From Echinostoma caproni (Eukaryota; Platyhelminthes; Trematoda; Plagiorchiida; Echinostomatidae): a DNA stretch of 64,000 nucleotides. The translations under genes and the position numbers were made by a program. Every line of letters begins with the position of its first letter. Position 1 is the stretch's first letter. Shown piece after piece: positions 34,541 to 48,262 of the stretch. The DNA is taken from positions 51,896-115,895 of the forward strand of contig UZAN01039762.1 in assembly GCA_900618425.1 (NCBI GenBank), in the 5' to 3' direction. The notes under the pieces are model-generated. The model searched no databases, was not told the origin of the DNA, and saw only the letters and a list, made by a program, of their open reading frames with translations.

Positions 34541-35811
34541 TCACGGTCTTTTTGTCAACGTCCAGGTCGGATGGCGCATTAAGTTATTGGTTTTAACAAA
34601 TGCAAAAGTGCCCTACTACCGGACTTATTTGATCATCATCTGCTTTTGGATCGTTGCCTCAGGCTAAAATTCTCAGAACAACGCTGTTTTGGATTCGTTT
34701 ATCGGTAGATGACATTTTTGCGTTTTTATGAAAAACGTTCATGAGAATGGACACCAATATTTCATTTTTTTTAGGAGAGGCAATAAAAACTTATTCATAC
34801 GAGCGTCAAATTCGAAACACAACATTTTATCAAAATATTTATTCAACTGTGAAAAGAATTTCTGATTTAGGTTGTAAAACCGGTCCACTTGAATTTTTCA
34901 AATAATACTGTACGGAGAATATAACATTCCTCTAAAATTCATCTGTTTACTCAGTTCTGGCTAGGCACGCATTTTTTCCCAGTGCCCCTCCTCGAGATTT
35001 CTTTACAAACGTTTGCGTTCACAATTGAGACTGCATCGGTCAAAAGAAATTTAGTGGTTGTCAGATTGACCGAATTTTGTGTTCAGTCAGGACAAACCGT
35101 TATCTCTCTATGGGGTTCAACTACTTGATTGAATCTGTGGCGAATTTGTATCTTGGTCAAGGTCAAGACCAGTGCACATTTCCCTCATTGACGATTCTGT
35201 GATTCCAGTGATGGAAATAGGCATTCAAACCAGAATTTTACCCATTTTAGACTGTCTCACACCAGATCTGTGGAAAAAGAATTAAACGCTATACGACTAA
35301 GAGATGGTTACTGAAAGCCACACAATTATATACTAAACAAATACTGGTTCATTTTGCTGTTAGTAGATTTACCGGGGGAATTGGAAATCATTTTTTCTTG
35401 TTATATTATCTCGACCGTTACAAGAGCCAAAATCATTGTGGCTTTACACAAACGAATTCGATAAAGAGTGACTGAAGTCCATTTCACATATTTGACATTA
35501 CTTGGACTGATTTTGAAGATGTTCACGGAAGACTAATTTATTTCGCTTCGTTTACAACCGCAGCGAGTAGATGGAACACACATTTTATAATAAACGTTTT
35601 CTGACATCGAAACATGCACTACTTGGATACAAACTAAACATCTGACAGCAGACGAAATTCCGCGTTTCACTTAGTACTTTCATAAGGTCTTATCTTTATG
35701 AGCTATGCGGTATTTCCCTCTGCAATATTTAAAGGATTGCCATTTCTGTTCAGTTTTATTTCTGATGTTGATCTGACACGTGTGATCAAACACAAATAAC
35801 CGCCTCAGAAG

Positions 35812-36035
35812 CTCATTCTGTAGATTCCGGTGAATTCTAAGGAAAACCTATTGTAGCAATAAGCGTACATTCTAGCTGATGGATTTCATATACCTGTGTA
35901 AGTTGGATGGGTGATCCAAATTTGGAAAGATTAGTGTTATCGGTGTGGCCTCGTGGCTCAGCTGGTAGAGCGTGTGCTGTGCAAAAGTGTCAGAGGCGTC
36001 CCTGCATGGATTCACACCCTACCGAGGCTACTGAA
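35812..36035 (+). repeat. tRNA-like dispersed repeat, family R1, copy 3
   Basis: Starts with AGCTCATTCTGTAGATTCCG and following bases that match 4019-4061, then the R1 leader (CTGTGTAAGTTGGATGGGTGA, then GGAAAGATTAGTGTTATCGG). The tRNA-like unit at 35950-36032 has GCCTCG / CGAGGC acceptor pairing, a perfect box A TGGCTCAGCTGG and D-stem, but a damaged box B (GGATTCACACC). It is a non-functional repeat copy. Confidence 0.7.
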
Positions 36036-39000
36036 ATCTCAATTTGAACCAAATATATAGAAAGAATGCAGTGCTGAAGGTTCAATCTAGAACTGCTTTG
36101 AAGCTTGAGGTTCACGATTCGCCCATTTTTATCCTTCTGCAGAATCGTCAGCATTCCATACCCGACGCATCACATCGTATTCGATTCTAGGATTCGGTTG
36201 TCCGGAACACTGGTCTTCTGCATTGCTCCGACTGGCTCTCATCAGATTAAATTATCCCGCCTTAATTTTACCTAATTCTTTCCTTAATTGTTCCAAACGT
36301 AGATCACCGCCGTATTTCATGTCTCTTTCGGATACGCAAACACTCGGTGATAGCGACTGTATGTGTCAACTGTTTATAGGAATCGGTTCAAGCAATTTCA
36401 ACTGTTTGCTTGATCCTATTTATCAAGCCGGGTCAAAGTTTCACTCATCCTTGAAAAGTCCCTGGAAGCACCATGCAGCTGTTTTATTTGTCTCCGGAAT
36501 CATCAGTAATTCATATCCACTGAATCCCTGTGGAGTGGAACTAAGACATGATAAATTGTTAATCCAATGCATTTGTCGACAATAGTCGACTCCTAACTAT
36601 TCATCAGGGTTGTTCCACGGTAGAGCAAAACATCTGAACCTAATGAGCATTTGCTTTGCCTCAAACGTTTTAGAAGGTTTTTTTCGTAGACGTCTTTTGG
36701 TCATATAGAGCCAATCACCGTCCTGTCCGGGTTCCAGGTCTAATCCTAATGAACTCGGTGGATAGACACTACTGTGGACTCTTAACAAGGTTCAAATAGC
36801 TGTGCAGTGCTTCGGAGACTTTTCACTGAATGCTGACGCATTGACTGTACACGACTATTACCACACTTTCGATTGCCAATTGGATGAGTCATTAAGGGTA
36901 ACAGATGCATGTGGAAAGCAGTTATATTTTTCTTCCTTGGTTTACAAACGAATATGCACCATAGTTTTTGTATTGTGTGTGCAATGAGCAAATCAGCTGA
37001 TAATATAACATTAAAGATGGTATATCACACCGTACCTCTGACAGATTGGCATGTGACAGCGAGCACAATGTGACAGATGAGTGAACGATTCCGATATGCG
37101 CCTCATTTCGTCAGGGATATCTGATTGTCGGATGTTCACTCGAAGCAGCCTGATTACATTCCAAACGACAAAACAGATGTTTACGCACGCACACACGCAC
37201 GCAAGCATACAAGCACTAAGAGACGTGGATTGTCAACTATGTTTAAATAGGATGGATGTATCATCAACAAGCCGAATTCCGCAGAACAAAAGGAGTCATA
37301 GTCCAACAATGCGCATATAGCTCCATACATTTACTTCATTACTGATGCAGTTGAACCCATAATAGTTGCTCCTTGAGACGGTTTTTGAGTTCCGTGCTCA
37401 TACGTGCAATGATGGTTTCAGTTACATTATCTATCCCCCATGAGGAAGGCTTACCGAAAGTGAGTTTGTAACTGATAACAAAATCTAGCCCCAGACTGTA
37501 TGAATCACACTCAGTTTTAGTGTGTAGTCCTGTACCATCCGATTTATACAAGCAATTTAGCATTCGACTAACTGTTTACCCCTACAGGTTCTCATATTAT
37601 TTTTAATTCTTAGTTGATGCAGCTGTCTCGTTCAAATGTACTCCGCTGGTACTTGTTACATCAAATAGTTTTCCATTTTTACCCCGTGTTCTCTATTCTG
37701 TTGAGTTTCCGAAGTTTTTATGGTTTCTTTGACTCTAGTAGTGTTTTGTTTTTCTTTACGCTTATACTGACCGCATCAAACGTAATCAGGACGGGTGGTT
37801 TCTTATGGATTTGGGCAACCATGTTGTTGCGCTACTCATCCGAATATCTATCATGTTGAGATCACAAGTGTTTCACTGCATATGGAGCTAACGGGGTTTC
37901 ATCTCAGTTCCTATTGTCACACAGTTTGGCTTGAGGAAAATTGACTGAAAGTATTATATCAAGTACGAAATCTAACTAACAGAATGAAAAAGAATTAAAA
38001 GTAAGCCATTGTCCATATACAAATAAAGTCACTCCGATTTTCGTACTTGTTCGTTTCGTAACCTTCATTAGGAGGATTTAACTGAAAATGGGAATTACTC
38101 ATCATTTACTATTTGGTGTGCACAACTGTGTTCAGTTAGAATTAGAGACGAGTCTGTTGATCTTTGGATGATGTGTTTAATACCGGATGGGGATTGCAAC
38201 TGATTGTAGTTCTAGGATAGATCAAATTCTAAGGTCAAACACGTCATTGGTTTCAATTGTAAATCTTATCAATGCGAACGTGCTCCGGAAACTCCATGAC
38301 AACTCGGTCATGTTAACCAATTCGCTGTGATGAGGATCGTGAATTGGATGCCGCGGAGTGAAGGGGAGAAAGTTCCGGAAATGAATGAATTGATATGTTG
38401 CATTCGGGTCACTCGTTATTTCTAGTCTCTGTTCGGTCAGTCAGCAGAACGTGTATCACAGACCGGGAACAGTTGTCGAGTTCATGATCAAATATCAACT
38501 TGAAATCGTTTCTGCTGTGTGCTGACTGCGGTAAAATAGTAGTTTCGAGATTTTGTTCGTATTTAACTTTTCCACGAGGAGAATATGGAAAGAAAAACAG
38601 TGATGATACTAAACGGATGTCGCAGTGTGGATGAACGAAAGTCGTTTTCTTGTAGCTGGAATGTGAGTCCGTGTGGGTTATATTTCGATCTATGTGATAT
38701 CAGTACTGAATAGAGCAAATATACATATCTGAGATCATTTGCTATCACCATATTTTTGAATCATATATAGATGTATCTATTTTGACATTTGTCTATTCCC
38801 TAATCTACCTGAACAGTTTGCTGGACAGAGTTTCATAACCTGGTGAGGTACGAGCTTCACTATTGAACACGTGATGTAGGCCATAAAACGATTGCAAACA
38901 ACTTACACTTTCTGATACATAGGTCAAAGTGAACATCATTTATCTAATTTTTTTAAACATGTTTCCTGCGTTGAAATTAATAAAAAAATAAGTACCGAAC

Positions 39001-40094
39001 TCCTCAATCTGTGCTCTTTTTTTCTATGAGCGGCAGCCATTTAGGAATTCCAGTCATTAGATGCATTTTGCTACTAACTGACCCTTAAAGACATAGTAGG
39101 AAGTACCATTAATAAAAAATGATTGCCCGTGAGATTTTCCGACGGAAATAAGTATGTATCTCTCATGACAAACTGTGAATTCGATGTACAATCCGTAGCA
39201 CATGTGAACCATCAATACTTTTAAACAGCATTTATTCAATAAAAGTACCATCAATCTAATGTTTGAGAAAATATGTTTGAGTAGCCATTTCATAACTAAA
39301 TAAAATAGCATGTAAGATACGCGCCCGATAGGGGGTCCTGCGCCTAAGTCACAATGCTCATGCATTTATAAGAACGTTTGCATTTCGTGCACATTGTGCT
39401 ACATTCCAGATGTTATTGATCGGTGGTGGATTGCACTATTATTTCTGATCGAAAAGGAACAACTCCATGTTTCTTCAAATCAAACAGCAAACAGAATGAA
39501 ATGTAAACGTTCTTGTTCTCACTTGGTACCAATTCACGTGTTGAATACATAGCGTCATGGAACGATTATAGTAATATTTTTACCGCCATTTTCCAACCGC
39601 TATTTGCACGTTATCTGTCGCGCTTGCTGGAGCCATGATTGGCTTAGTGTTTATTTCGGGAATCCGACGTTCTTATCGCCTAACGGATTGTTTGACGACA
39701 TGCGCGTGATTTAACTCACTGTTGTCGTAATCCATGGGGAATCAAATCCCACTTCCATCACAGTTGTGCGCTATCTTTTAGCACCATTCTATTTTTTCTG
39801 GTTTGTGTGAAATTCACTTATCGGGGATCCGGGAATGAGAATATCAGTGGTCCTCTTTGATCAAATGGACTATATAACTCTTTTTATCTTTCTGGCGTCA
39901 CGCATGCAAACAAGAAGAAATTGATGCATTTCTTTATTGGGTAAAATCATGGAGATCGACTAAATCCAGTAAGCTTTCACCCTGTTTCACTTCTTTATTT
40001 GTTCATTTATTTTGTACTCGATATCTTCACTATCTCATATAAAATCATATGTCTCATTCACATTGGTGCGCGCTTTTGTTGGCTTGTTTTTCAG

Positions 40095-40195
40095 AAGCCA
40101 CGGCAGAACATGATCTCAGCAGTCTGTTGCAAGAACTGGAAGTTGTCGAGGAACGAATGAAGGAGTTGGAATCGGAAAACACAACTTTTACACGG
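40095..40195 (+). CDS. MRL-family adaptor, coding exon 3 (residues 143-176): coiled coil
   Basis: The exon begins after a pyrimidine-rich acceptor (GTTTTTCAG) with AA, completing a split GAA codon from the phase-1 end of coding exon 2, and ends before GTACGT in phase 0. After E143 it encodes 33 residues. DLSSLLQELEVVEERMKELE (residues about 149-168) has Leu/Val/Met at heptad spacing with charged residues between, a typical short coiled coil. RIAM and lamellipodin carry a coiled-coil region just before the RA domain; here it lies about 400 residues upstream of it. The exon is 101 bp with introns of 19.4 and 10.9 kb around it. Phase fit on both sides makes inclusion in this gene likely. Confidence 0.78.
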
Positions 40196-40793
40196 GTACG
40201 TTCTGACAAAGGCGGTATTTTACGTCATGGGTCTCAGGAATCTATTTACCTCGGGTAGCAATTATTCTTATTAATGCATTCATTTCTGGATGTGAAAAAT
40301 TAACATGAGGTCCGGCTTCAGGTTAATGCAGTGATAAATTAAGTGATGCGTTGTGATACCGTTGCTGCTTTTACCCATGGAAAGGTCCAGTAATGGGAGC
40401 TTTCTTGTCAAGTCAATTCACGTCAGAGCAGTGGTAGCTTCAGCCATCCGGGGTTGGTGGTCTTTTACCCTATTTTACACTAAATCAGGTAAAATGCAAC
40501 TGAATGCGGTCAAATGTTAACCTTTTCACCGATGTAAGCAGTCCTGCATAGACCTTTTCCTTATTAACAAACAATTGCGCGAGATAATGTGAACAAAGTT
40601 TGAAATTTTAGCGTGAAGATAATGTGGATACAGATTTTGAAAGTTCGGTATGTATTGAACGATGAGTGTCTGGGAGTAAGTAGTTCGGAAAAAAGTTTTC
40701 ACATACCTTTGTGTCTCTCTAAGAGAATGTCTCTGGTGCTGCCACTGCACTTTCAGATGTGTGTTTAGGATTTGGTCTGTCTTGGATATTAGG

Positions 40794-40862
40794 GGTCCAG
40801 TAGCTGAATGGGACTATCGGTCAGAGTGATAAACCCCCAGGGAGCAATTCTGATGTGATGAT
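40794..40862 (+). repeat. Weak tRNA-like head
   Basis: TAGCTGAATGG matches the box A consensus exactly and follows GTCCAG, but the box B position reads CAATTCTGATG, which is poor. It is a possible decayed SINE; low confidence. Confidence 0.3.
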
Positions 40863-43439
40863 GAGTTTCATCCAACGAACCAATTCCCTCTCGTAACCAA
40901 ATTAATTGAATGTGCATAGGCTGGTGGGAAATCTGAACGAAACCAGTTGCGTCAGATCCAGGACAAAAATTAGGTCATATATTTTGGAAATCGGATTGAG
41001 TAAATTTATTTGATCTATACAGTTTAATATAAACTTCCCTCTGCTGAAGAAAGTATTTTCTTTCACTAAGGTCGAGTAGAGCTGTTTGTTGAGACATCAT
41101 AATCTGATAGTTGAATCGCATTTACTATCGAATCAAAAGGCTTTTTTCGGAAGATCTAAAAGTGCATCTGTAGTTTTACTCGTGTTCTCAGAACGCTCCA
41201 ATTGAGACTTGTGGACACACTTGTTGAACACTTCTCTTTGGGAATCAGACTCAATGCTTCGGTGGATTGTGCAGTGTATTTATAAGTATATAAGGTATAG
41301 TTGGATGGAAAGTTGAAAAAATACGTCCACAACGCGTGTGATTCCATGACTGTGTGTGTACAAAAGTGCCACGCAAGCCATTGTATCAGAACAACCAACA
41401 TCAGACACACACACAATAAAAGTGTTGGTTCAAACTAGGTAAGGCACATTTATAGTATGCTGGGTATGAAGTAAACAATAGAACAATAGTACATTAAATT
41501 GGTTTATTCAAGTGCGTATCTACGTTCGTCTGTACAATTTCATGGGATGTTGAAAGTTCATTTTATGTTCCTTGAAATGCAGTATCTCAAATTTGTTTGG
41601 TGACTTTTAATCCAAAGTTTATGAAGTGCTTATTTTTTCGAATGTTCAATGTGACGTGACAATTCAGGATAATAGTAAGTTCGAAAGTAAAATAGAAAAC
41701 TAAGGTGAATAAGCAATACAGTGTGGGTTGGAACAATGAGAACCAGATCGAATGTTCAAATGTCTACCATAGATATTCGATATAATCGTGATACAGCTTT
41801 AGATCTCTCACGGCCCAAAGAAGAAAGTATGGTACACACATGACCAAGGAATAAAGTGTTAGCAACTAAGTTCGAACACCGTACACGTCTCTTGGCAATT
41901 CGGTTTAACTTTCTTTGACAAAGCTTTGAACACTCATATTGTACACCGAGATTGCTGAAAGGAGCCCCTTTGTTTGACCACTGAGTGAATTTGTACGTTC
42001 AATTCGCAAAGAAGCTTGTCTATTCTGTTCGACCTATTAGCCGCGTACAGCTCAATTGTGAGTCAGAGCGATAACGCGTGGTTAGTACACAAGACAGTAC
42101 TGTGAATTGGAATTTGAGTTCCTCTTGCTTAAACTTAATAAAATAATCAAACATTCAATGCTTGCAATCGGATGATCAAAATGCTTATTGCTGAAACGAG
42201 ATTGTGACAGATGAACATTTTCTGGAGTCTATACAATCCGTGCAGTGAAAAGCATTGTTGGAATCTGGTTGATGGCTAGTCAAAAGAAATAGGTGGAGAG
42301 TTGACCGATTCTTCGTTAATTGAAATCCGACGGGGTTCCGTTAAGTATAAAGAAACTCGGCTGAATTGCCTTTCTAATTTATGTTCAACTGCCTTTGGAA
42401 AAACGTCTAAAACTGTCGTGGTGATAGCCAGTCACTCGTTTCGGGACCAACTATTAACTCAAATTAAATGTAATGTCTGGTGGTCAGAAAACTTCAAGCG
42501 GGTAAAAATTTCACACCTAAGAGTAATAAGTCAGTAAAGTTTGGAGATGCATCCTGATTGATGAGGAACTCCGTTTTACCTCTCTTTCCATTCGGTCCTA
42601 TGCGAATGGGAAACAATATTCTAATTTCTAACACTGTGGTTTTCAAGTGCTTCTAGTTCGCATTTGAATAGGAATAACTCACATCGCTCATTAGATGTGA
42701 AAGCTAATGATAAATGATATTTTTTGCACACTGAAGTCCATCTTCTTTTAGGGAAAGCTCGTGTCACTCACGGAGCGGTGTATGGGTAGTGTGCTGTTAG
42801 GGACTGGAAGCATTAGCTACTATCTGTCGTGGTTTTATACCTACATGGAATGTGTAAATAGCTTGTCATGTTGGGTTCTTTAATGGCAAATCCAACTTGT
42901 ATTAACTTGTAAAAACTGACACATCCGGTTGCACTTCGCGCTGCTCTGTCCAACCTGCCGAACTGGTGTCACCAACAATTTCGCATCACTAAAGTTTATT
43001 GAAAAATCATTTATGGCTTTACATAAAACTGATATGCCTGTACTTCGATTGGAATGCTCGTCATGCACAAACTCTACCCATGGTCCTAAAGAATTCACTG
43101 CAGTATAGTGTAGGGAGCCTATTTATTCCGTGGTTTGTCGAGTAGGCTTGCCAACGGACTGAGTGAAATTAAGTCTTCCAGTAGACGGATAATTGTTCTG
43201 GTTTATTTGGTGGATAGCTATGAAAGAGTTAACACACAATCCAACTGTCGGTAGGAAGAACTCATGCCGCTTACGCATCTGTCCTGTGTATGCTTTTCCA
43301 AATGAGTTGCGAGGTTACACCTAACTTTGCGGTTTTATCAATTTTGCTTCAACTATCTGATCGAAATATTTGAGCACACTAGGGGTATCGCGTGAGTGTA
43401 GATCGCCAAGATGCCCCAGACTAACTAAAGTCTACTAGG

Positions 43440-44715
43440 TGATCTATAGTAATGAGGCCCCTGTTCCAAGATGCGAAAATTATAGCAGTATCAACCTCCT
43501 TGATATTGCGGCCAAATTGTTTGCAGTGGTACTACCTTGCCACTTCTCAGTCATCAGAGATTTCCGCACCCGTACAAATCAGGAAAGGGGATGCCGCGAA
43601 GCAGGCTGTACTGAACAACTCTTTATTCTTCGCAGGTTTCTGGAACACCGATACAGGTTCCAACAATCTACCACAGCAAGTTTCATTGAATTCTGTGCTG
43701 CCTTTGACTCAGTCGATAAAGATTCATTGTGGGGGAGAATGGGGTCTCGACGGTATACCCGAATCCCGGGTAGGAGACCGTACCTATGGGGGAGAATCAA
43801 ATGAGCTCTGGATTAAGGTAAGGTTTTCCGATGTTATTTAATTATAAAGTTGATCTGATACTGCGAGAAACGATCGTTGACTACTCCTAACTGCAGTTTG
43901 TTCCAGCTACATGGATTGCATAACTCAAGTTTGAGGATGATGTTGTCTGAATTGGGGACACCATGGACAAATTCCAGACAAATTCCAGTCGTATTAATCA
44001 ACCTACCCAGGCCATTGGGTTAGAGATCAATACGTTGAAAACCAAACATTTTGGACCGACATTTTTGCTTCGACACAACCCCTCTCGATTAGCAGGGAGC
44101 TTGTCGAATCAACCCAATTTTTAAAGCATCTTGGCTCTTCAATCAGATCAAACGGCCAAGCTAAGGATGAAATCTAACTTCATGTGGATGGAGCCAAACT
44201 GATGCGAAATACACCTAAACATTAAGCTTTGGGTTCATAAGGGTTCCATTTCCCCACCCTCATTTATGGTTGTGAAACATGGCCGCTAAGAGTACAAGAA
44301 ACAATGCAGCTAATCATTGGTGTTCACGTTCCATCTTGAAACTAAAATGAAGAGATCGTATTTCCAATGATGAAGTATGATAGCGCTGCTTGAACATCGA
44401 CATGCTTTCGAAAGTGCTATAACGCCGACAACTTCAGTAGTTTGGTCACGTGTTTCGAAGGTCCGAAACTCAACACAGGCTGTAGCCCCTATACCGTGCC
44501 ATGGATGGCGTTGCCTACTCGGAGGTTAACTATAGATCTGGAACAGTACGATCGAGGCGAATCTGGAATTGCTGGGTCTCCAATCCGTACGTATGTCAGA
44601 ACTGGAACCAGAGCTTGGTCTCACACTGCATCAAACTTGCCGCAGATCGTCACATGTGGACTGATATCATTAGAGATATCCAAAAACCCACTTATTCTCT
44701 CGTAAGAGTTAGTCA
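43440..44715 (+). mobile_element. Decayed RTE-like LINE (reverse transcriptase remnant)
   Basis: A + strand frame opening near 43439 shows N-terminal reverse-transcriptase blocks: CENYSSINLLDIAAKLFAVV (the N-Y-R-x-I-S-L block), an F-x-x-x-R-x-x-L-E-H-R block, and FIEFCAAFDSVDKDSLW (the D-x-x-x-A-F-D-S block with the first catalytic Asp position changed to Glu). After frame breaks, FEDDVV replaces the catalytic YADD, followed by IGLEINTLKTKHF. Then YGCETWPLRVQE (near 44270), GHVFRRSE, and LAADRHMWTDIIRDIQ near the end appear in different frames. Frameshifts, stops and the altered active site show it is long dead. It is sense-oriented inside intron 3. No endonuclease part was recognised upstream. 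Confidence 0.85.
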
Positions 44716-45528
44716 CTCAAAAGTAAACGTAAGTAAAGTATAACTAAACAAAATAAGATGAACTTCGTGCTGCTTTCAACTGATGTGAGGATCGCATCTA
44801 CCTTCTGTCGATTTATCAAGTCAACTTCAAGCAAAATTTTTACAGAATACAAACATGTATACGCTGTACATATATTAAGCAAGACGGAAAGATATGACAT
44901 TTATATCAACTTAATATCTCTATTTTATGCATTCAAGATATGTATACATAAATTTCATGATTTGTAGTGCAGAATTTGCCGTAATGATTAAATTATTTTA
45001 ATTTTAGTGCTACGGAATGAGTGGAAATGGATTAAGTGTACTACACCGGTGTTCTCCGTCAGTCACCAACCAGACAATCTGTTAAGTATTTGATCAATTA
45101 TTCATAGAAACGCATCTTTTAAGGAACAGAGGACAGCAAAATTTGAAAATATCGAGCCGCTTTAATACAGCTGCGGTTGCATATCGTTTTCGGTGATTCG
45201 ACGGTCGAGAAGAGATGGCCCACCATCCCCCACCTCCAGTCGTCGGCGAACTCCACCGGTGTGTGATCAGCTGCTCAACGAATAGTGATAGACGCTGATG
45301 CTGTTGACGATTTGAAGAGAAAATTTAAACAGCTGCACACTGTTTTTATCTCGTTGGTTTTACTACAAGCGAGTGACTTTTATGAGAACCTTTGGCCCCA
45401 TCTTAGCCACACACCACTGTTTATCGGACACACACTAGACAGAGAAAAAGACACACCGGTAAAGTTTTGAGAGACAAAAAGCAATAATTACACTCAAGCT
45501 ACATATCGGGCGCAGCGGATAAGTCAGC

Positions 45529-45580
45529 TCTATCTATCTATCTATCTATCTATCTATATATCTATATATCTATCTATCTA
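45529..45580. repeat. (CTAT)n microsatellite
   Basis: About twelve CTAT units, partly interrupted by CTATATAT. A polymorphic-type tetranucleotide repeat in intron 3. Confidence 0.97.
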
Positions 45581-48038
45581 GTTGCCTGCTAGATGAGTCA
45601 CTAAAGATGCTGATAAAGGATAGGGAATTTATTATGAAGCTTTATAGTGAGTGGAACTAGTTGAATAACAGAGCACCTAGAAATTGGAAGGAGGCAAACG
45701 GTAATTCAAAGGCTGTTATGAGAGAATGTCAACCTGTTGTTATTCGCTGACTTATGTGTTGAACGATCGAACCATTTGTCCGGACACGGATGCTGTTTGC
45801 GAAGTTTNTGTATCAAAATAAAGTAAACTGGGTAACCAAATCGAGATAAATGAATTAAACGAAACGAAAATTTTGGTTGCGATACTTGTGATCACCGAAG
45901 TGTTAGAGTTTGTATACCTTGAAAGACACGATTTAACATAAAAGGAAATGTGGCGCTCTCCATCGTACTCCGTATTTGACAGGGGCTCCTAATTAGCGCA
46001 TCGAATACGCTGAACATATGGGATCATCATTCCTCAATGCACTAGTAACAATGAGAGGAATGTGAGCATGAAAGATTTCGGAGACGTCAAACAACTTTGG
46101 TTGGGTTCCAGCTGCGTCCAGGTTGAAAATAGGTTGCTGATAACTGTAACCAATTCACAGGTGATTCATGGAATTAGAACTCCTTAAAACATCGTCAATT
46201 CTTTCGCAAATTTAATAACCTGTTCGAGAGAAACAACATACTGAGCACATAACTATGTAGAAAAGTCAAACGATACATATAATATAGTTCCATTTTTGAA
46301 ATCTTTCTGTTTTTGGTCAAGGGTTCGGTTTTCGCTTCGCATCATCGTTTCATAAACAGGGAGGTAACTGTCGCAAATTATTGGAGGACTAAAGGTTGTT
46401 AATGTTTTCTGGTTGTGAGATAGAGCCTAAATCTGAAGGAATGCGTAAAAATCAAAGCAATTACCTTTTGAACGAATAATAAAAGATCACTAGAAGTAAA
46501 TAAGAGAGTAGTCGACGACTTGACGAACCGTACGGATCCGTATGAGTACTATTTGATTCGGAGTAACTTTGGACACAGCACCCATAGCATACACAGTTTA
46601 TTACGAACTTAATTCGACTGTACAACAGAAATAACTCTTAGATAATCAAACAAACCAGTCGGAGGTTATTTACATCAAATCAGCCCGTTTCGCTTCTCGA
46701 ATATTTTTTCCATCGATCGGTTGGGCTTTCATTGAAAGAAAGGGGAAAGTCGTACGACCACGGTATTACCTCTGTATTCTGAGTGGTTTTGATGAGGGAA
46801 ATGCTGACCGGCTCACTGCATACGAACAGAATTTTGTCAGAATACCGAAGTTAACTTATTCGATTCATGATATTAACTGATAAAGTCACTCAAGCAAAAA
46901 GTGACGGTACAAGTAAAATGTATCAAATGCACTAATTGATATTTTTTTGAGATTATTCATCAATGCCTTTTTGGTAAACTCATTATTCGTAATGATATAT
47001 ATACAAATTTAGAGTTAACGATTCACCACACTTTAGTGACTTGTTATACTATATCTATCGACAGAAAATCTCATCTTGATAGGTTTTTTTGAATAATTGT
47101 TATTATCATTTAGACTGCGGTCAGGTAAAAAGCGAGAAGAGACATGCTGGGTTTAGCCGGCCGAATTAGTTAATTTTAGCGGTATAGAGTTTACCCCTTA
47201 GGTCATCCAAATTCACTGGATAACACGGTTCGAACTCTTTCCGACCGTTCATTTCTTTCGCCATTCGTTCACATGTCGCGCATTAAACGAATGGGAACGT
47301 GACAAGGAGAGTGCACCGTTTTTTGCGGGAAGTAGATAGACACATAGATGTGTAATAGTCGAAGGAAACTTGTGCGGTTGTCTCTTTTCATCTGTGCTTT
47401 TCCTATCTCTGTCTGTCCGCCCATCTGTCTTTCCCACACAAGAGATTATTTGAGCCATAGATAATATATGATAATGCTATCCAATAGTCCCCTGGAAAAT
47501 GGATAGCAATTAATGTTGAATATCCTACGTGTTTACACACGCATGCCAGGATAATTAGTCGTGGTTTTCCTTAAGCATAGCATATAGNAAAGAAAGTCTA
47601 AATCTTTCTTGGTGTTGATGGCAGGACCAGTGACTCATTGCCGCGGTACTGATGTCTATTCCTTGAGGCGAAATCGAAGAAATTTGAATATATAATGAGT
47701 AGTTTGACATTATAGTGTAAACATTGTTCTGAAAATGTGGCCTTCAAAACCGACCTGAAGCTAGCCAAACGCTGAATCACTCAGCTAAACATACTGTATT
47801 CTGAAAGGAAAATGAGGACACCATGAACTAAATTACTTTGATTGTTGAAAAGGATCGGCCTATAACGCGTTTTGCAAATCTTCTGTTCTTACTTTGCTTT
47901 TCGCAATGGATAACCAATGTTCTTGAGGGTGCAAGTATCATTTCACATTGGAACACGTATTATGTTTTTGTATTCTTGGGTGTTTCAAAAAACTCACGTG
48001 TAAAAACTCAATCTATCTACTTTATTGATTCGTGTTTT

Positions 48039-48149
48039 GATTAGCTCATTCGATTTTTCAGAGGCACCAGGTACTCCTGATTTTCTGGGACGAGGGTTTC
48101 ACTCATTTAGAGTGCCTGATGCCTCTGAGCAATCGAATGAGCTAATCCG
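48039..48149. repeat. 111-bp inverted repeat / hairpin
   Basis: The left arm (48039-48076) and right arm (48110-48149) are near-perfect reverse complements, with about 4 mismatches over some 37 positions and a 33-base loop. The first 16 bases of the arms after the tip, ATTAGCTCATTCGATT, match exactly. No coding potential is seen. It is most likely a fold-back transposon (MITE) or a terminal-inverted-repeat relic. A transcribed hairpin RNA is possible because it lies in an intron. Confidence 0.85.
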
Positions 48150-48197
48150 AATATGACACTGTACATTGATTGAGCCATTAGCACAAAGTGATGACCG

Positions 48198-48262
48198 TCG
48201 ACCCTGTAGCTCAGGGGTAGGAGTTTGAAGTCTCACCTCAAAGGTTCGTGATTCTCTTCTTG
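48198..48262 (+). repeat. tRNA-like SINE head
   Basis: CCTGTAGCTCAGGGGTAGG contains a perfect box A. Some 35 bases later GGTTCGTGATTC is a near-consensus box B. The acceptor end does not pair clearly with the 5' end, so this is a tRNA-derived repeat head and not a tRNA gene. It begins about 50 bases after the hairpin. Confidence 0.55.

Larger units (their letters stand above)
20687..40094 (+). other. Intron 2 (about 19.4 kb)
   Basis: It runs from donor GTGAGC to acceptor GTTTTTCAG. It contains AT and CA microsatellites at 23.4-24.2 kb, tRNA-like repeats at 25.96, 26.2 and 35.9 kb, single Ns at 31322 and 33045, and a 5-N gap at 33939. A GC-richer stretch at 34.1-34.5 kb looks unlike its surroundings. 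Open frames of 60-220 codons occur, the longest (minus strand near 23.6-24.3 kb) arising from a CA repeat. None carries a recognisable motif. I see no gene in 20.7-23.4, 24.3-25.9, 26.4-33.9 or 36.1-40.0 kb. Confidence 0.65.
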
